Positions 10,430 to 19,697 of a stretch of DNA of 64,000 nt are shown one piece after another. The DNA is taken from contig JAFYUM010000006.1 in assembly GCA_017558505.1 (NCBI GenBank), positions 124,001-188,000 of the forward strand. Direction: 5' to 3'. The notes below the pieces were generated by a model. That model worked only from the letters and a program-made list of their open reading frames with translations, was not told where the DNA came from and did no database searches. Within the stretch, counting starts at the first letter, position 1; each line of letters starts with the position of its first letter. Both the position numbers and the translations under genes were made by a program. Origin of the DNA: Ruminococcus sp. Lineage in GTDB: Bacteria > Bacillota > Clostridia > Oscillospirales > Ruminococcaceae.

Positions 10430-11427
10430 GTAATATAAACAGCAAAATCAAAAATAAGGCTGCATCTTCATCAGCATCTGCTCCCGCACCTGTAAACAAT
10501 AATAAGGTTTATAATTTCTGCGGTACAAAGCGTATAATCCTCGTGATTTACATATGCGTTACTGTTGCTCTCCTTGCAGGTATAATTTTCAGAGGCGTTA
10601 ACCTTGCAATTGAATTCAAGGGCGGTACAATGCTTACTTATTCCTACGACGGCGAGCTTAATACAAACGACGTAAGCTCTACAGTACAGAGTGTTGTAAA
10701 CTCTCCCGTTACAATCCGTACAGGTGAAAGCCTTGACGGAAGCGGTCATCAGATTACAGTTTCTTTTACATCAGATGAAGGACTTAACGCAGACAGACAG
10801 TTTGAGCTTACAAACGCTCTCAACGAGAAGTTCCCCGATAACAAGCTTGAGCTTTTCGATTCCAATGACGTGAGCCCTGCTTCGGGACGTGAGTTCCTGC
10901 TCAAGTGTCTTGTTGCTGTAATACTTGCGGCTCTCGTAATCATCGTGTATATCGCAATCCGATTCAGAAATATCGGTGGATGGCTTGCAGGTTTATGTTC
11001 TATCCTCGCTCTTACACATGACCTCATCGCTGCACTTGCTTCTTCAATCCTTTTCGGATTTGAGTTCAACGCTAATATTGTTGCGGTAATTCTGACAATT
11101 CTCGGTTATTCTATCAATAACACAATTGTTATCTATGACAGAATAAGAGAAAATAAGTCGCTTTACCCAAAGGCTTCACTTAATGAGCTTATCAATATGG
11201 GTTGTACACAGTCACTTACACGTTCTATCAGAACTTCAGTAACAACAATCGGTACAATGGTAATTGTATCAATCGTAGTTCTTGTAAGTGGTTATACATC
11301 ACTCCTCAGCTTCTCTCTTCCCCTTATCTTCGGCCTTATTTCAGGTACCTACTCATCAATCTTCGTAGCTCCTGTTACATGGTCATGGCTCGTTGGAAGA
11401 AAGAACGCTAAGGCTTCCAAGAAGTAA
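10426..11427 (+). CDS. secF: protein translocase subunit SecF
   Basis: Partner of SecD; 333 residues. A Ser/Ala-rich N-terminal tail precedes the first membrane helix (about 36-58), then VNLAIEFKGGTMLTY, an external domain, and the C-terminal helix bundle with LGYSINNTIVIYDRIRENK. The GTG start overlaps the secD stop. The Lys/Ala-rich C-terminus is normal. A strong terminator follows. Confidence 0.95.
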   Translation: MSNINSKIKNKAASSSASAPAPVNNNKVYNFCGTKRIILVIYICVTVALLAGIIFRGVNLAIEFKGGTMLTYSYDGELNTNDVSSTVQSVVNSPVTIRTGESLDGSGHQITVSFTSDEGLNADRQFELTNALNEKFPDNKLELFDSNDVSPASGREFLLKCLVAVILAALVIIVYIAIRFRNIGGWLAGLCSILALTHDLIAALASSILFGFEFNANIVAVILTILGYSINNTIVIYDRIRENKSLYPKASLNELINMGCTQSLTRSIRTSVTTIGTMVIVSIVVLVSGYTSLLSFSLPLIFGLISGTYSSIFVAPVTWSWLVGRKNAKASKK

Positions 11428-11434
11428 TAAAAAT

Positions 11435-11471
11435 AGAGTTAAGAATCATCACGATTCTTAACTCTTTTTTT
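11435..11471 (+). terminator. terminator after secF
   Basis: A perfect 13-base stem, AGAGTTAAGAATC (11435-11447) with GATTCTTAACTCT (11453-11465), a 5-base loop, and a run of T to 11471. Confidence 0.9.
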
Positions 11472-11490
11472 ACTGTAATGATAAATAAAG

Positions 11491-11574
11491 ATTTGACATA
11501 GAAGCAATGATACTTTCCGGAGAACGGTTTCCCCTCAGTAAATTTTTAGAGATTCCCTGTAATATATGTCAAAT
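11491..11574. repeat. short inverted-repeat element, possible decayed MITE
   Basis: ATTTGACATA (11491-11500) and TATGTCAAAT (11565-11574) are perfect complements 64 bases apart. On the minus strand the interior reads AGGGAATCTCTAAAAA, close to the left end of the element at 2407 (AGGGAACCTCTAAAAA). It may be a remnant of the same family. Confidence 0.35.
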
Positions 11575-11575
11575 G

Positions 11576-12946
11576 TTAGTTTGTTTTTGCGGATGCCTTT
11601 TGGATTTTTTCTTTGATTCTGATTGAGTCTTTAATCTTTTTGATGATAATTCCTGCAATGAGAAGAACTGCGCCGATACAAGCAGCATATATAGCAGAGG
11701 GAAGGAGAAGTGTACTGCTTAAATAGCAAAGGAAGCTGCCTGTAATTGTGTATCCGAGAGCAGCACCTGCTGAAGCTGCCGCTGCTGTGAGTAGTATGGC
11801 AATACCGCTCCATGTGAATATGTTACCGATATAGCCGAGGATAATTCTCTTTTTGCCCTTGAGAATAACGCCAACCCATATCATAAGCACGACAGCAAGG
11901 GCGGCAACAACTCCGATTGTGACGTACGAAAGGATATATCTGATGTTTTCAAGGTGGAATTTTATCTCCCAGCCTATTTTGCTTACGGAGAGTTTTTCTG
12001 CTGTTTCATTTGCTGTAAGACTGCTGCGGATTGAGTTATAATCGGCGGTCTGCATATCATATCCGAAGATTTCAACGCCTCTGTCGTGATGCTTCCTGAA
12101 AAAATCCACAATGTCAGAGTCGGTAAGAGTGGGTTCATCACCTGCACCGTCTATTATGTAATCTGCATATTGTTCAAGCTTGTCCGCACAGAAACCTGTG
12201 AAGTCAGTTCCCGCAAGGAACAGGGCAAATTCGGTTTTATCAGCGGAGCCGTGAGTAGCTTTGCTGAAATCAGTTTCATAGTAAAGGTGATCGGATACGC
12301 TCATACCGTCAAACTCTGCGTTTATTACAGCCCATTTATTAAGATTTTCAGCGATGTTGTGCAGATTGGTACCTGTGAAACCAAGCTTCAGGCTGAAAAG
12401 CAGGATTACTGCAAAAAGGAGAATGCCCGACAGAAGCGCAACAAGAAATCCTCCGAGTAATCGTTCAAATCCAACCTTGACAGGTGCTTTCTTAACGGGA
12501 GCATTTTCTGTTCTGTTGGGGATATTATTTACAGGGGGCGGAACAGCTTTTTCACATTCTTTTTCTATGAGTAGTTCATCGCTGTGAGTTTTTTCGGCTG
12601 GAACTTCTTTCTCAACAGATGTGAAAATTTTATCCGCAACGGGAGATTTTTCTCCCATAGGCTCTGACGAAAATATGATTTCCGCTTTTTTATCAGCCAT
12701 AGGAGTTGACTCGTCGCTTTCTGCAACCTCGGGAAAAATTTCAGCAGGCTGGGGGAGTATATCCTCGGCTTCTGAAACTTTTTCGATTTCTTCTACGGGG
12801 ATTTCCTTTGCAGCTTCGAGGATTTCATCAGCCCTGTTTTCTTTTACAATTTTTCCTGTGGCGGGATTTTTAAGCATTGCACCACAGCTTATGCAGAAAT
12901 ACAGATTTTCATCATCGTATACTGCACCACATAATTTACATTTCAT
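11576..12946 (-). CDS. zinc-ribbon membrane protein, function unknown
   Basis: 456 residues. It opens with a zinc ribbon, CKLC at 3-6 and CISC at 18-21, then an acidic Glu/Pro-rich linker to about residue 150. One membrane helix follows at about 160-185, then a polar domain, and about three more helices near the C-terminus before a Lys-rich tail. The ribbon is expected in the cytoplasm. The ATG is preceded by GGAGG, and a near-consensus promoter lies upstream. Such proteins are common in Clostridia, with no assigned role. It is a monocistronic gene. Confidence 0.8.
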   Translation of the reverse strand: MKCKLCGAVYDDENLYFCISCGAMLKNPATGKIVKENRADEILEAAKEIPVEEIEKVSEAEDILPQPAEIFPEVAESDESTPMADKKAEIIFSSEPMGEKSPVADKIFTSVEKEVPAEKTHSDELLIEKECEKAVPPPVNNIPNRTENAPVKKAPVKVGFERLLGGFLVALLSGILLFAVILLFSLKLGFTGTNLHNIAENLNKWAVINAEFDGMSVSDHLYYETDFSKATHGSADKTEFALFLAGTDFTGFCADKLEQYADYIIDGAGDEPTLTDSDIVDFFRKHHDRGVEIFGYDMQTADYNSIRSSLTANETAEKLSVSKIGWEIKFHLENIRYILSYVTIGVVAALAVVLMIWVGVILKGKKRIILGYIGNIFTWSGIAILLTAAAASAGAALGYTITGSFLCYLSSTLLLPSAIYAACIGAVLLIAGIIIKKIKDSIRIKEKIQKASAKTN

Positions 12947-12983
12947 TTTACTTCCTCCGATTATGGTTAATTATCCAATTTCT

Positions 12984-13012
12984 ATTATAACCTTTAATTC
13001 CGATAATGTCAA
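12984..13012 (-). promoter_or_regulatory. promoter of the zinc-ribbon gene
   Basis: Reading the minus strand: TTGACA (13012-13007), 17 bases, TATAAT (12989-12984). Both hexamers match the sigma-A consensus exactly. Confidence 0.85.
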
Positions 13013-13051
13013 CAGAAAAAATGTCGGGAAATAAGGGTTGTTCTGAAAACA

Positions 13052-13080
13052 AAATCAGCCGGGAACAGCCCGGCTGATTT
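13052..13080 (-). terminator. terminator of the GH5-dockerin gene
   Basis: A perfect 12-base stem, AAATCAGCCGGG (13052-13063) and CCCGGCTGATTT (13069-13080), followed on the minus strand by TTTTGTTTTC. Confidence 0.85.
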
Positions 13081-13090
13081 GGCGTATAAA

Positions 13091-15331
13091 TTACTTTTTA
13101 ATTGGGAGTGCAGATTCTTCAAGAAGCTTTGCGTCAATCTTCATAATAACAATAGCGTCATCAATTGTCAGACCTGCTTCACCGTTTACGTCGGCGTTTG
13201 CTGTTCCCTGCTCTGAAAGTGCGTACTTGTCAGCATTTCCGATAGCCTGGAGAATTGCAGTAGCGTCTGCAATTGTTATTTTGCTGTCGCAGTTAGCATC
13301 ACCGTACTTTGAGACAGGAACATCAACAGGGGGAACTACTGTAACAGTTGTTGTAACAATAACCTCATCGGATTTTGTTGTAGTTGTTACAGCAGGCTTT
13401 GTTGTAGTTGTTACAGCAGGCTTTGTTGTAGTTGTTACAGCAGGAGCACCGAAGTTGTATACTGTCATCTCTGCCTCTGTATCGTCGCACCACCAGATCT
13501 GAATCTGTGCAGATGTGATAGAAGCAGGGATTTTGCTTATATCAACTGCAACTTCAAGTTTTCCGCTGTCGGGGATAATGCCTTCCCATTCAAGAGAAAT
13601 CCACTCATCGTCCATATATCCGACGCAACCGTTTGTAACGGAGCCTGCCTTACCTTCGATTGTGAAAGTAAGTGTATCAGAATTACCTCTGTTGGCGAGA
13701 TCAATAACGTAGCTCTTTGTCTTGTTCTCGGGGGGAGCTTCGATTTCGCCCTTGCCCTCACTGATGATAGCTATTTTTGTAACTGTTGTAACACCGTCTG
13801 TACGTGCAAAGAGGTGAGCGATTGAGTCGAGTTTATCCTCGCCCCATGCAGAAGAAATGTGTGTTGAAGAATAGTAGGCAATGCCCTTTTCTTCGTCGTA
13901 GTCATAAGCCTTTATTTCTGTCCAGCCGTTCCATTCGGCGTCGCATACAGCAATTACAGGGAGATCGCCTGTGAACTGAATAGCCACATCTTTGCCCTCA
14001 AAATCAGCCCATGTAGCATTAAGACCGGGTGTGCAGTTGCCGTTCTTTACAGAAGCGTCGATTTCATATGTTTCACCGCTGATTAATGTACCTGTTGAAA
14101 TATCATCATGTTCAATTGTGGGGGATTTTCTCTCGCTTCCCCATACAATTGAATCATCTTTCATAATATTCATCATTGTATCAACAACAGTTTCAGAACC
14201 CTCATACCATGTGAGGTTGCTTCTGTTGAGATAGCCGTGAGCTTCACCGCCGTTGTTTCCTGCTACGTTGTTATCCCAGAGAACGCAGGGGATACCCATT
14301 TTCTTTGTCTGTGTGATGTAAGCTGTAGCCCACTCAACACGAGCGTCAGTGTTGTTGTAGTTTGAAGCACTGAATTCGCCGAGAACTACGGGGATATCCT
14401 TATCGCTGAATGTCTTTCTGATACCGTCAAGAACAGATGTAAGATTTGCAGCATAAGCGTCAGTAAATGTGCTGTGATCCTTTACCTCAGGATTCATTGT
14501 GAAGTCGTAAGGTGTGTAAGCGTGTACTGATACAGCAACGAAATCATCGTCGGGAACGACAACCTTTGTCATCATAGTTGTATCGCTTGAAGCACAGTAA
14601 CCGGGCATCATAACAAGACGTGTGTCGTTATTGTCATCGCCTGTGCCTCTGATTACTTTCAGAGCGTCAGCATTGATCTGGTTGATTGTATCTGTTTCCT
14701 GCTTTGTAGGTCCCCACCATTCGTGGTCTGTACCCTTTGCACGAGGCTCATTCATAATCTCGAATACGAGATGCTGGTCATAGTTCTTGAATGTGTTTGC
14801 AATCTGCTTCCAGAGTGCGCATACAAAGCCTGAAATTTCCTCATAGTCAGCACCGAGAGTTGAACGGTTTGTGTAAAGCTCCTCGTGGTGGAGGTTGAGG
14901 ATAACATACATATCATTGTTGTAGCAGTAATCAATGGTTTCCTTTACACGTGACATCCAAGCGTCGTCAATCTTATAGCCGTTGTTTTTGTCTACGTGCT
15001 GGAACCACGTTACAGGAACACGTACAGTATTAAAGCCCTTAGCCTTTACAGCGTCAATCATAGCCTGTGTTGTTCTGGGGTTACCCCAACAGGTTTCAGC
15101 TTCAAGACCGTATGAAGTAAGCGGCTGCTGATTAGCGTCTGACATATAAGCGTCAAGAGTATTACCTAAGTTCCAGCCTATCTGCATTGCCTCTGTAATC
15201 TCAAATGCGGTGAGCTGGTCAGCAGCTTCGATTTCCATTGTAAACGGAGCGATGTTGAGACCGGCAGCAAGGCATGCTGCGGCAACTGCACCGCTTACAA
15301 AGCGTGTGATTTTTGTGCCTTTGATAAACAT
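13091..15331 (-). CDS. secreted GH5 endoglucanase with dockerin
   Basis: 746 residues from the ATG at 15331, preceded by GGGAGG; 23 further codons upstream lack a signal sequence and are rejected. Signal peptide about 1-38. GH5 catalytic domain about 40-395 (GH5_4-like): QIGWNLGNTLDAY, NTVRVPVTW, LNLHHEE, acid/base E195 in IMNEP, SVHAYTPYDF, and nucleophile E319 in VVLGEF. Residues about 410-525 and 538-630 look like two beta-sandwich accessory modules, probably carbohydrate-binding. A TTTTKPAV linker follows, then a dockerin at 677-735 with two calcium loops (GDANCDSKITIADA; NADVNGEAGLTIDDA). The protein should dock on a cellulosomal scaffoldin and cut beta-glucan or cellulose. Confidence 0.92.
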   Translation of the reverse strand: MFIKGTKITRFVSGAVAAACLAAGLNIAPFTMEIEAADQLTAFEITEAMQIGWNLGNTLDAYMSDANQQPLTSYGLEAETCWGNPRTTQAMIDAVKAKGFNTVRVPVTWFQHVDKNNGYKIDDAWMSRVKETIDYCYNNDMYVILNLHHEELYTNRSTLGADYEEISGFVCALWKQIANTFKNYDQHLVFEIMNEPRAKGTDHEWWGPTKQETDTINQINADALKVIRGTGDDNNDTRLVMMPGYCASSDTTMMTKVVVPDDDFVAVSVHAYTPYDFTMNPEVKDHSTFTDAYAANLTSVLDGIRKTFSDKDIPVVLGEFSASNYNNTDARVEWATAYITQTKKMGIPCVLWDNNVAGNNGGEAHGYLNRSNLTWYEGSETVVDTMMNIMKDDSIVWGSERKSPTIEHDDISTGTLISGETYEIDASVKNGNCTPGLNATWADFEGKDVAIQFTGDLPVIAVCDAEWNGWTEIKAYDYDEEKGIAYYSSTHISSAWGEDKLDSIAHLFARTDGVTTVTKIAIISEGKGEIEAPPENKTKSYVIDLANRGNSDTLTFTIEGKAGSVTNGCVGYMDDEWISLEWEGIIPDSGKLEVAVDISKIPASITSAQIQIWWCDDTEAEMTVYNFGAPAVTTTTKPAVTTTTKPAVTTTTKSDEVIVTTTVTVVPPVDVPVSKYGDANCDSKITIADATAILQAIGNADKYALSEQGTANADVNGEAGLTIDDAIVIMKIDAKLLEESALPIKK
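13374..13445. repeat. 24-base tandem repeat encoding the linker
   Basis: Three near-identical 24-base units within the GH5 gene. Each encodes eight residues (TKPAVTTT on the minus strand). This is an in-frame linker repeat, not a CRISPR array, and its copy number may vary by slippage. Confidence 0.85.
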
Positions 15332-15404
15332 TGTGATTTCCTCCCAAAATGATTTTTTTATTTGCGTAACAGGCTCAGTGCAGCACACCTGTTCCGCCAT
15401 TTTA

Positions 15405-15433
15405 ATTTTAGCACATTACAACAAAAAAATCAA
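15405..15433 (-). promoter_or_regulatory. promoter of the GH5-dockerin gene
   Basis: Minus strand: TTGATT (15433-15428), 17 bases, TAAAAT (15410-15405). It leaves a leader of about 65 bases before the start codon. Confidence 0.65.
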
Positions 15434-15518
15434 TAGTTTTTGTGAGTGTTGCTGTAGAAATTTAAGTTATAATTTTAGTTAAACTGCATAGTTTATCACT
15501 TAATTAATTAAAGGCGAA

Positions 15519-16922
15519 TTAACTTTTTTCACTGAGATAAGTTCCTATGCGGTCATTGAGAATGTATGCCGTATCGTCAGCGTTTCTGTCGCCGTTTATG
15601 GCATAGCCAACTTCTTCATCAATGATATTCTGCAATTCCGAATTGTAGAAATACGGGTTGGCAGGAACGCTTAAAATGTACTCATAAAGCATATCCTTGT
15701 ATTCCTGCGGCATAAATACATCCTCTCCGCAATTGTTCCATATATTCCACATAAAGCCGTTGTTTATGGAGCTATTATAATCTGAGGGGCGGTCATAGTC
15801 ACGCTGTAACTGCTCCTTCAGGACAGGGATTCCTCTGATGTTTGTGCTTTCGAATTTTTCAAGTTTTTTCTGTTGTTTCAGAATAAGCGTTATAAGCTCC
15901 CAGGCGGCTTCTTTGCTGCTGCATTGCTCGGTAATTCCGTAGAGAACCAGATTTGTTGAATGTACATAAGCGCCGCTGCCGTTTTCATAGGGGTATCCCA
16001 CAAATGTTATATCCTCCTTGTTGAAAAATCCATAGGTATCCTGTCCAAGACTGCAATTAAAGCCATTTATGCTCAGAGGGAATACAAGCTGTGTGTCGTT
16101 GAGTCCGCGTGTTTCCTCATCTTTGAAATAAGCGGTTCTGTCGTAGTCGTCCATAAGAGCAAAATTTGGCTCTGGTTGTGCCTGTATTGGTGTGTCAAGG
16201 CAGAATTGCAGGGAATCTCTGAATGCTGTGCCGAAATCGCAGACTGAATTTCTTAGGTCGATTGAGCATAATCCCTCAATTTTAAGCATATATTCCGCCA
16301 GAGATGACTCAGAAGTATATTTGCAGAAATCCATTTTATCCTTGTATTCTTCATAAAATTTCATTGCGTCCGCAGATGTCCAATGTTCGTATTCCTTTGG
16401 GATAAATTTTGTTTTTGCTACAGCTGTATACAGAGTGTACGCCTCCATAACGGCAGGAAGTCTGCCCTCTATTTCAAGTCCCTCCAGCACACAGGGGAGG
16501 AAGTCCTCACGTTTCAGCCTGCTGTCGCCGTCCATAAACGAGTACAGGTCAGCAAGCAGGCCTTTCCTGTCCAGATTCATCATACCTGTGGCATTGTGGC
16601 AGATAATATCCGGTGATTCGCCTGTAAGCATCGCCATATTCAGCTCATTGTTAATTGCTTCTGTGTATTCCTTTTCGGTGGTGTATTCTATGCCTTTGCT
16701 GTAGTCAACCACTTTTATGTCAAAATCCTTTGGTTTGTTGAGGTGGTCGTTGAAAAGCGGGTCAATATATCCCATAGTTCCCACGGTTATAACAGGCTTG
16801 CCCTCCTCGTTGTATACTGCTTCATTCATAGGGAGTGAGGATTCCGCAGGCTTGTCCGAATTGCATGAAACCACGGTACATAGCGTAATAAGGACGGTTA
16901 AAAATAATAATGTTTTTTTCAT
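15519..16922 (-). CDS. extracellular solute-binding lipoprotein (ABC importer type)
   Basis: 467 residues with a lipoprotein signal; the lipobox is VVSC at about 17-20, so the mature protein would be anchored by its N-terminal cysteine. The body looks like a family-1 sugar-binding protein: VGTMGYIDPLF, NMAMLTGESPDIIC, LLADLYSFMD, and a late AAWELITLILKQQ. It has no permease or ATPase beside it, so either a remote transporter serves it or it is a sensor. It lies downstream of the GH5 gene region on the same strand but has its own leader. Ligand unknown. Confidence 0.8.
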   Translation of the reverse strand: MKKTLLFLTVLITLCTVVSCNSDKPAESSLPMNEAVYNEEGKPVITVGTMGYIDPLFNDHLNKPKDFDIKVVDYSKGIEYTTEKEYTEAINNELNMAMLTGESPDIICHNATGMMNLDRKGLLADLYSFMDGDSRLKREDFLPCVLEGLEIEGRLPAVMEAYTLYTAVAKTKFIPKEYEHWTSADAMKFYEEYKDKMDFCKYTSESSLAEYMLKIEGLCSIDLRNSVCDFGTAFRDSLQFCLDTPIQAQPEPNFALMDDYDRTAYFKDEETRGLNDTQLVFPLSINGFNCSLGQDTYGFFNKEDITFVGYPYENGSGAYVHSTNLVLYGITEQCSSKEAAWELITLILKQQKKLEKFESTNIRGIPVLKEQLQRDYDRPSDYNSSINNGFMWNIWNNCGEDVFMPQEYKDMLYEYILSVPANPYFYNSELQNIIDEEVGYAINGDRNADDTAYILNDRIGTYLSEKS

Positions 16923-17264
16923 AAGAAGTCCTCCTTGGAGTGTTTTTCAGAAGCTTTTTTCAGCGTTCTGTAACATAGTGTATTCAGAGGACTGAAAAGA
17001 CAGAAAAAAATTCATTTTTGTAGGAATAACCTGTTAGCATATACTAAAATTGTGCAATTTCAACAGTAAATAGACTTTGGGATTTTTTACCGCCTATTAA
17101 TATAGTGCCATTTCAGTGTTGTTTTGTTGCAGTGAAAATCGGATTTGTGGGAAATTACAATAACAGTGTGTATGATGTGTGTAATATATATAAATCAAGA
17201 GCTGAAAAAAGGACACGGCATTTCATTATGCCGTGTCCTGCAATTCGTAATTTATTATGCGTTG
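16923..17264. other. AT-rich intergenic region
   Basis: 342 bases between two minus-strand genes. It holds the ribosome site of the solute-binding gene (AAGGAGG just above 16923), a weak promoter candidate on the minus strand (TTGAAA then TATGCT, 16-base spacer, about 17035-17065), and the terminator of the next gene at 17210. I see no coding region and no other structure. Confidence 0.6.
17210..17239 (-). terminator. terminator of the 712-residue membrane protein gene
   Basis: A perfect 12-base stem, AGGACACGGCAT (17210-17221) and ATGCCGTGTCCT (17228-17239). On the minus strand it is followed by TTTTTTCAGC. Confidence 0.9.
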
Positions 17265-19403
17265 TTACTTGACTTCAAATGTGATTTCTACATCTGTCCA
17301 TTCTCCGATTGATCTGAGGTCAAGACAGTTTTCAATATCACTGCCGAATGTATCTTCTCCAAGATAAAGTAATATGGAAAGAATACCTTCATCACCGATT
17401 ATTTCAGGCTCTGCTGTAATACTGATTTCCTTGCCGTCTACCTTTACGGACTTAATTGTAATTTTTGTGTCTTCAGTGAAAATGTTGCTATCGACGTTTA
17501 TACCGAGCATGTCAAAACCATCGGGCAGCTTTTCTTCATTGATAATGCTGCGTACATATTCCCTGTATCCTTCTGTGTCAGCTGTAACACTTACTGTGTA
17601 TGTTCCTGCACCTGTGATTTCTGCAAACTTTGCATTATATGCAAGTGCCCCATGGTAGCCCGCGTATGATGCAGCACCGCTTTTATCCATTACAATGATA
17701 TAAGCTTCATTTTCATCAGGATATGCTATATCATCAGCATAAAGGTCATTACTCTCAAAATCTTCCCAGTAGAGGTCTTCGTCTTCTGTATCGATGATGA
17801 TTTCATCATCCCAGTCATAGTCGAAATCTTCTTCCCACGTATCGTAGGTGTAGTAAATACTATCGCCGAATTCAACTGCATATTCGTCAGCTGTCTTTTC
17901 ATCAAGACCAATATTAATAAGGACATTCTTGGCAAATTCAACCATTTTGTCCTGTTCAACATAATCCTTGGGGAAGTCAGCTTCATCGCTGTAAATATCA
18001 TATGCTGCGGATTTATCAGGAATTGTGGGCTCTGTACCGCTTTCTGCGGAGAGTTTTATTGAGAGCTTGCCGTAGTTTGTGCCTTCAACGTTGATATCGC
18101 TGGAAATAATCTGTGCGTTATCCTCTGTGGAAAGGGCAAGGCTGAATGTTTCTTCCTCAGTGCTGACACTGATATTTCCTGTCATATAGCACTTTTTCTT
18201 GTCAACAATGGTGAAATCTGAAATTTCTGCGGAGATTTCGTCCCCCTCTGCAAGAATTGTGATTGTGCCGTCGTATGATTTATCACCGTTTTCAGTGAGG
18301 GCAATATCCATACGGGTATCATCCACGGAATTTTCTTCGGAAAGGTAAAATTCTCCACGGATAGCTGTTTCCTGCTGACCGATAATAAAACGCATATCAT
18401 TTTCAGCGTTCTGGGCGTCTGTTGCAGATATACCGCGGATACAGCCTGTAGCGTCGATGTATGTCTTTATAACTATATCTTTAGCCTCAGAATCTTCTGC
18501 TGAATCTAAAAGAGATTCTTCAATTTCCAGATTGAAATCTTCCTCAGTCATCAGCTTTGTGCGTTCAATGAGGATATCCTTTATAAGTTCGTCATTTTTA
18601 ATTTCATTGAGGAACTTTTCTGCGATTTCATCAGTTTTTTCTTCTGTGAGAGTCATTTCAGCCACTGTATATGTTACTGTGATATCGCTGATTGCAATTT
18701 CTTCTCTTTTCTCAATCTCAATATCGGAAATACAGCTGTTGTAGAGGTCTGCATACTTTACAATAAGTGATTCAAGCTCTTCGGGAGTTATAATTGACTC
18801 AATATCGGTAACTGCAGGCTTAATTTCTTCAAGCTCTGTTTCGTCAATAACACTGGAAAGGAGAATCCACTGCTCTGAAAGCTCGGGAAAACGTAAGAAA
18901 ATGTCTTCACTGTTGTAATCGGCAGCTACTTCAGTGTTTATAATGTTATTATCGTTGATTTCAGCATATACATCAGAATTTAAGGTCTTATTCTTCAGCT
19001 TTGAAGATATACCCAGTGATACGCTGTTGATTTCAGGAAAGTCTTCATCTTCCTCGCTGAGAAGGTCCTTTGCTTCCTCTGAAAGGTCGAAATTAAGCAC
19101 AATATTGGATGTGGTGCCTTTTTTCTGTTCCTCAATATAAGTGCGGTAAGCTTCTGTAATCTGTGTAGCAAATTCGCTTGTATTCTTTTCTGTTACCCAT
19201 GTGTAGTAATCATCGGGCTTGTTTATAGCAAGCTTCACCTGATTTTTAACTAAATCAGAGAAGTTATAAGCGGCAATACCACCGCCTACAGCCACAACCA
19301 ATACCCCGGCTGTGATACCTCCTATAACTGTACCCTTACACTTTTTTGCAGGCTCAACACCGGTTACAATGTCGCCAGAATAATTGTAATCCATATCCGC
19401 CAT
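17265..19403 (-). CDS. large membrane-anchored extracytoplasmic protein, function unknown
   Basis: 712 residues from the ATG at 19403, chosen because AAAGGAG lies 7 bases upstream; an ATG 18 bases earlier has no such site. A short cytoplasmic N-terminus is followed by one membrane helix (about 22-45). A long acidic extracytoplasmic part then runs to the end, rich in Glu, Asp and Thr, with alternating strands. The last 130 residues share a module with the lipoprotein at 23282-23995: EITGAGTYTVSVTADTEGYR, then KITIKSVKVDGKEISI, then a final WTDVEITFEV. I know no function for it. The shared module suggests a beta-sandwich ligand-binding domain (inference). Confidence 0.75.
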   Translation of the reverse strand: MADMDYNYSGDIVTGVEPAKKCKGTVIGGITAGVLVVAVGGGIAAYNFSDLVKNQVKLAINKPDDYYTWVTEKNTSEFATQITEAYRTYIEEQKKGTTSNIVLNFDLSEEAKDLLSEEDEDFPEINSVSLGISSKLKNKTLNSDVYAEINDNNIINTEVAADYNSEDIFLRFPELSEQWILLSSVIDETELEEIKPAVTDIESIITPEELESLIVKYADLYNSCISDIEIEKREEIAISDITVTYTVAEMTLTEEKTDEIAEKFLNEIKNDELIKDILIERTKLMTEEDFNLEIEESLLDSAEDSEAKDIVIKTYIDATGCIRGISATDAQNAENDMRFIIGQQETAIRGEFYLSEENSVDDTRMDIALTENGDKSYDGTITILAEGDEISAEISDFTIVDKKKCYMTGNISVSTEEETFSLALSTEDNAQIISSDINVEGTNYGKLSIKLSAESGTEPTIPDKSAAYDIYSDEADFPKDYVEQDKMVEFAKNVLINIGLDEKTADEYAVEFGDSIYYTYDTWEEDFDYDWDDEIIIDTEDEDLYWEDFESNDLYADDIAYPDENEAYIIVMDKSGAASYAGYHGALAYNAKFAEITGAGTYTVSVTADTEGYREYVRSIINEEKLPDGFDMLGINVDSNIFTEDTKITIKSVKVDGKEISITAEPEIIGDEGILSILLYLGEDTFGSDIENCLDLRSIGEWTDVEITFEVK

Positions 19404-19443
19404 AATAATACTCCTTTTCATAACATGGTTCTATATTATATTT

Positions 19444-19509
19444 ATACCACAATATATATGTGTTTTATCGTGGTAAAATAACTATATCACAGTAATGTCG
19501 ATTTGTCAA
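19444..19509 (-). promoter_or_regulatory. promoter with adjacent inverted repeat
   Basis: Minus strand: TTGACA (19509-19504), 17 bases, TATAGT (19486-19481). Just downstream lie inverted arms: GTGGTA at 19470-19475 with TACCAC at 19445-19450 on the plus strand, which could form an operator or a leader hairpin. Confidence 0.6.
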
Positions 19510-19611
19510 GAGAAAAGAAGAAAAATTAACAGTTCTGTAATACTTTGAAAAATTATAAAAATTTGTGAAAAACGATGAAAAACAAAGATAAATGCAAAAA
19601 AATACTAAAAA

Positions 19612-19675
19612 ACGTTTCGAAACGTCGCAAGACGACACTTGAAGTTCATATGAACTTATGATATAATCATATCAT
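19612..19675 (+). promoter_or_regulatory. promoter of the DUF1836 gene with three palindromes
   Basis: TTGAAG (19639-19644), 17 bases, TATAAT (19662-19667). Three palindromes overlap it: ACGTTTCGAAACGT (19612-19625, perfect) upstream; AAGTTCATATGAACTT (19642-19657, perfect 16 bases) filling the spacer; and ATGATAT (19658-19664) with ATATCAT (19669-19675) around the -10 and start. A repressor dimer bound in the spacer would block polymerase. The downstream HTH protein is the obvious candidate (inference). Confidence 0.75.
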
Positions 19676-19697
19676 CGGTTAAGAAAGAGGTGTGACT

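Noticed and set aside
13374..13445. Possible CRISPR repeats
   Set aside because: The three 24-base units are contiguous and in frame, encoding a Thr/Lys/Pro/Ala/Val linker. There are no spacers.
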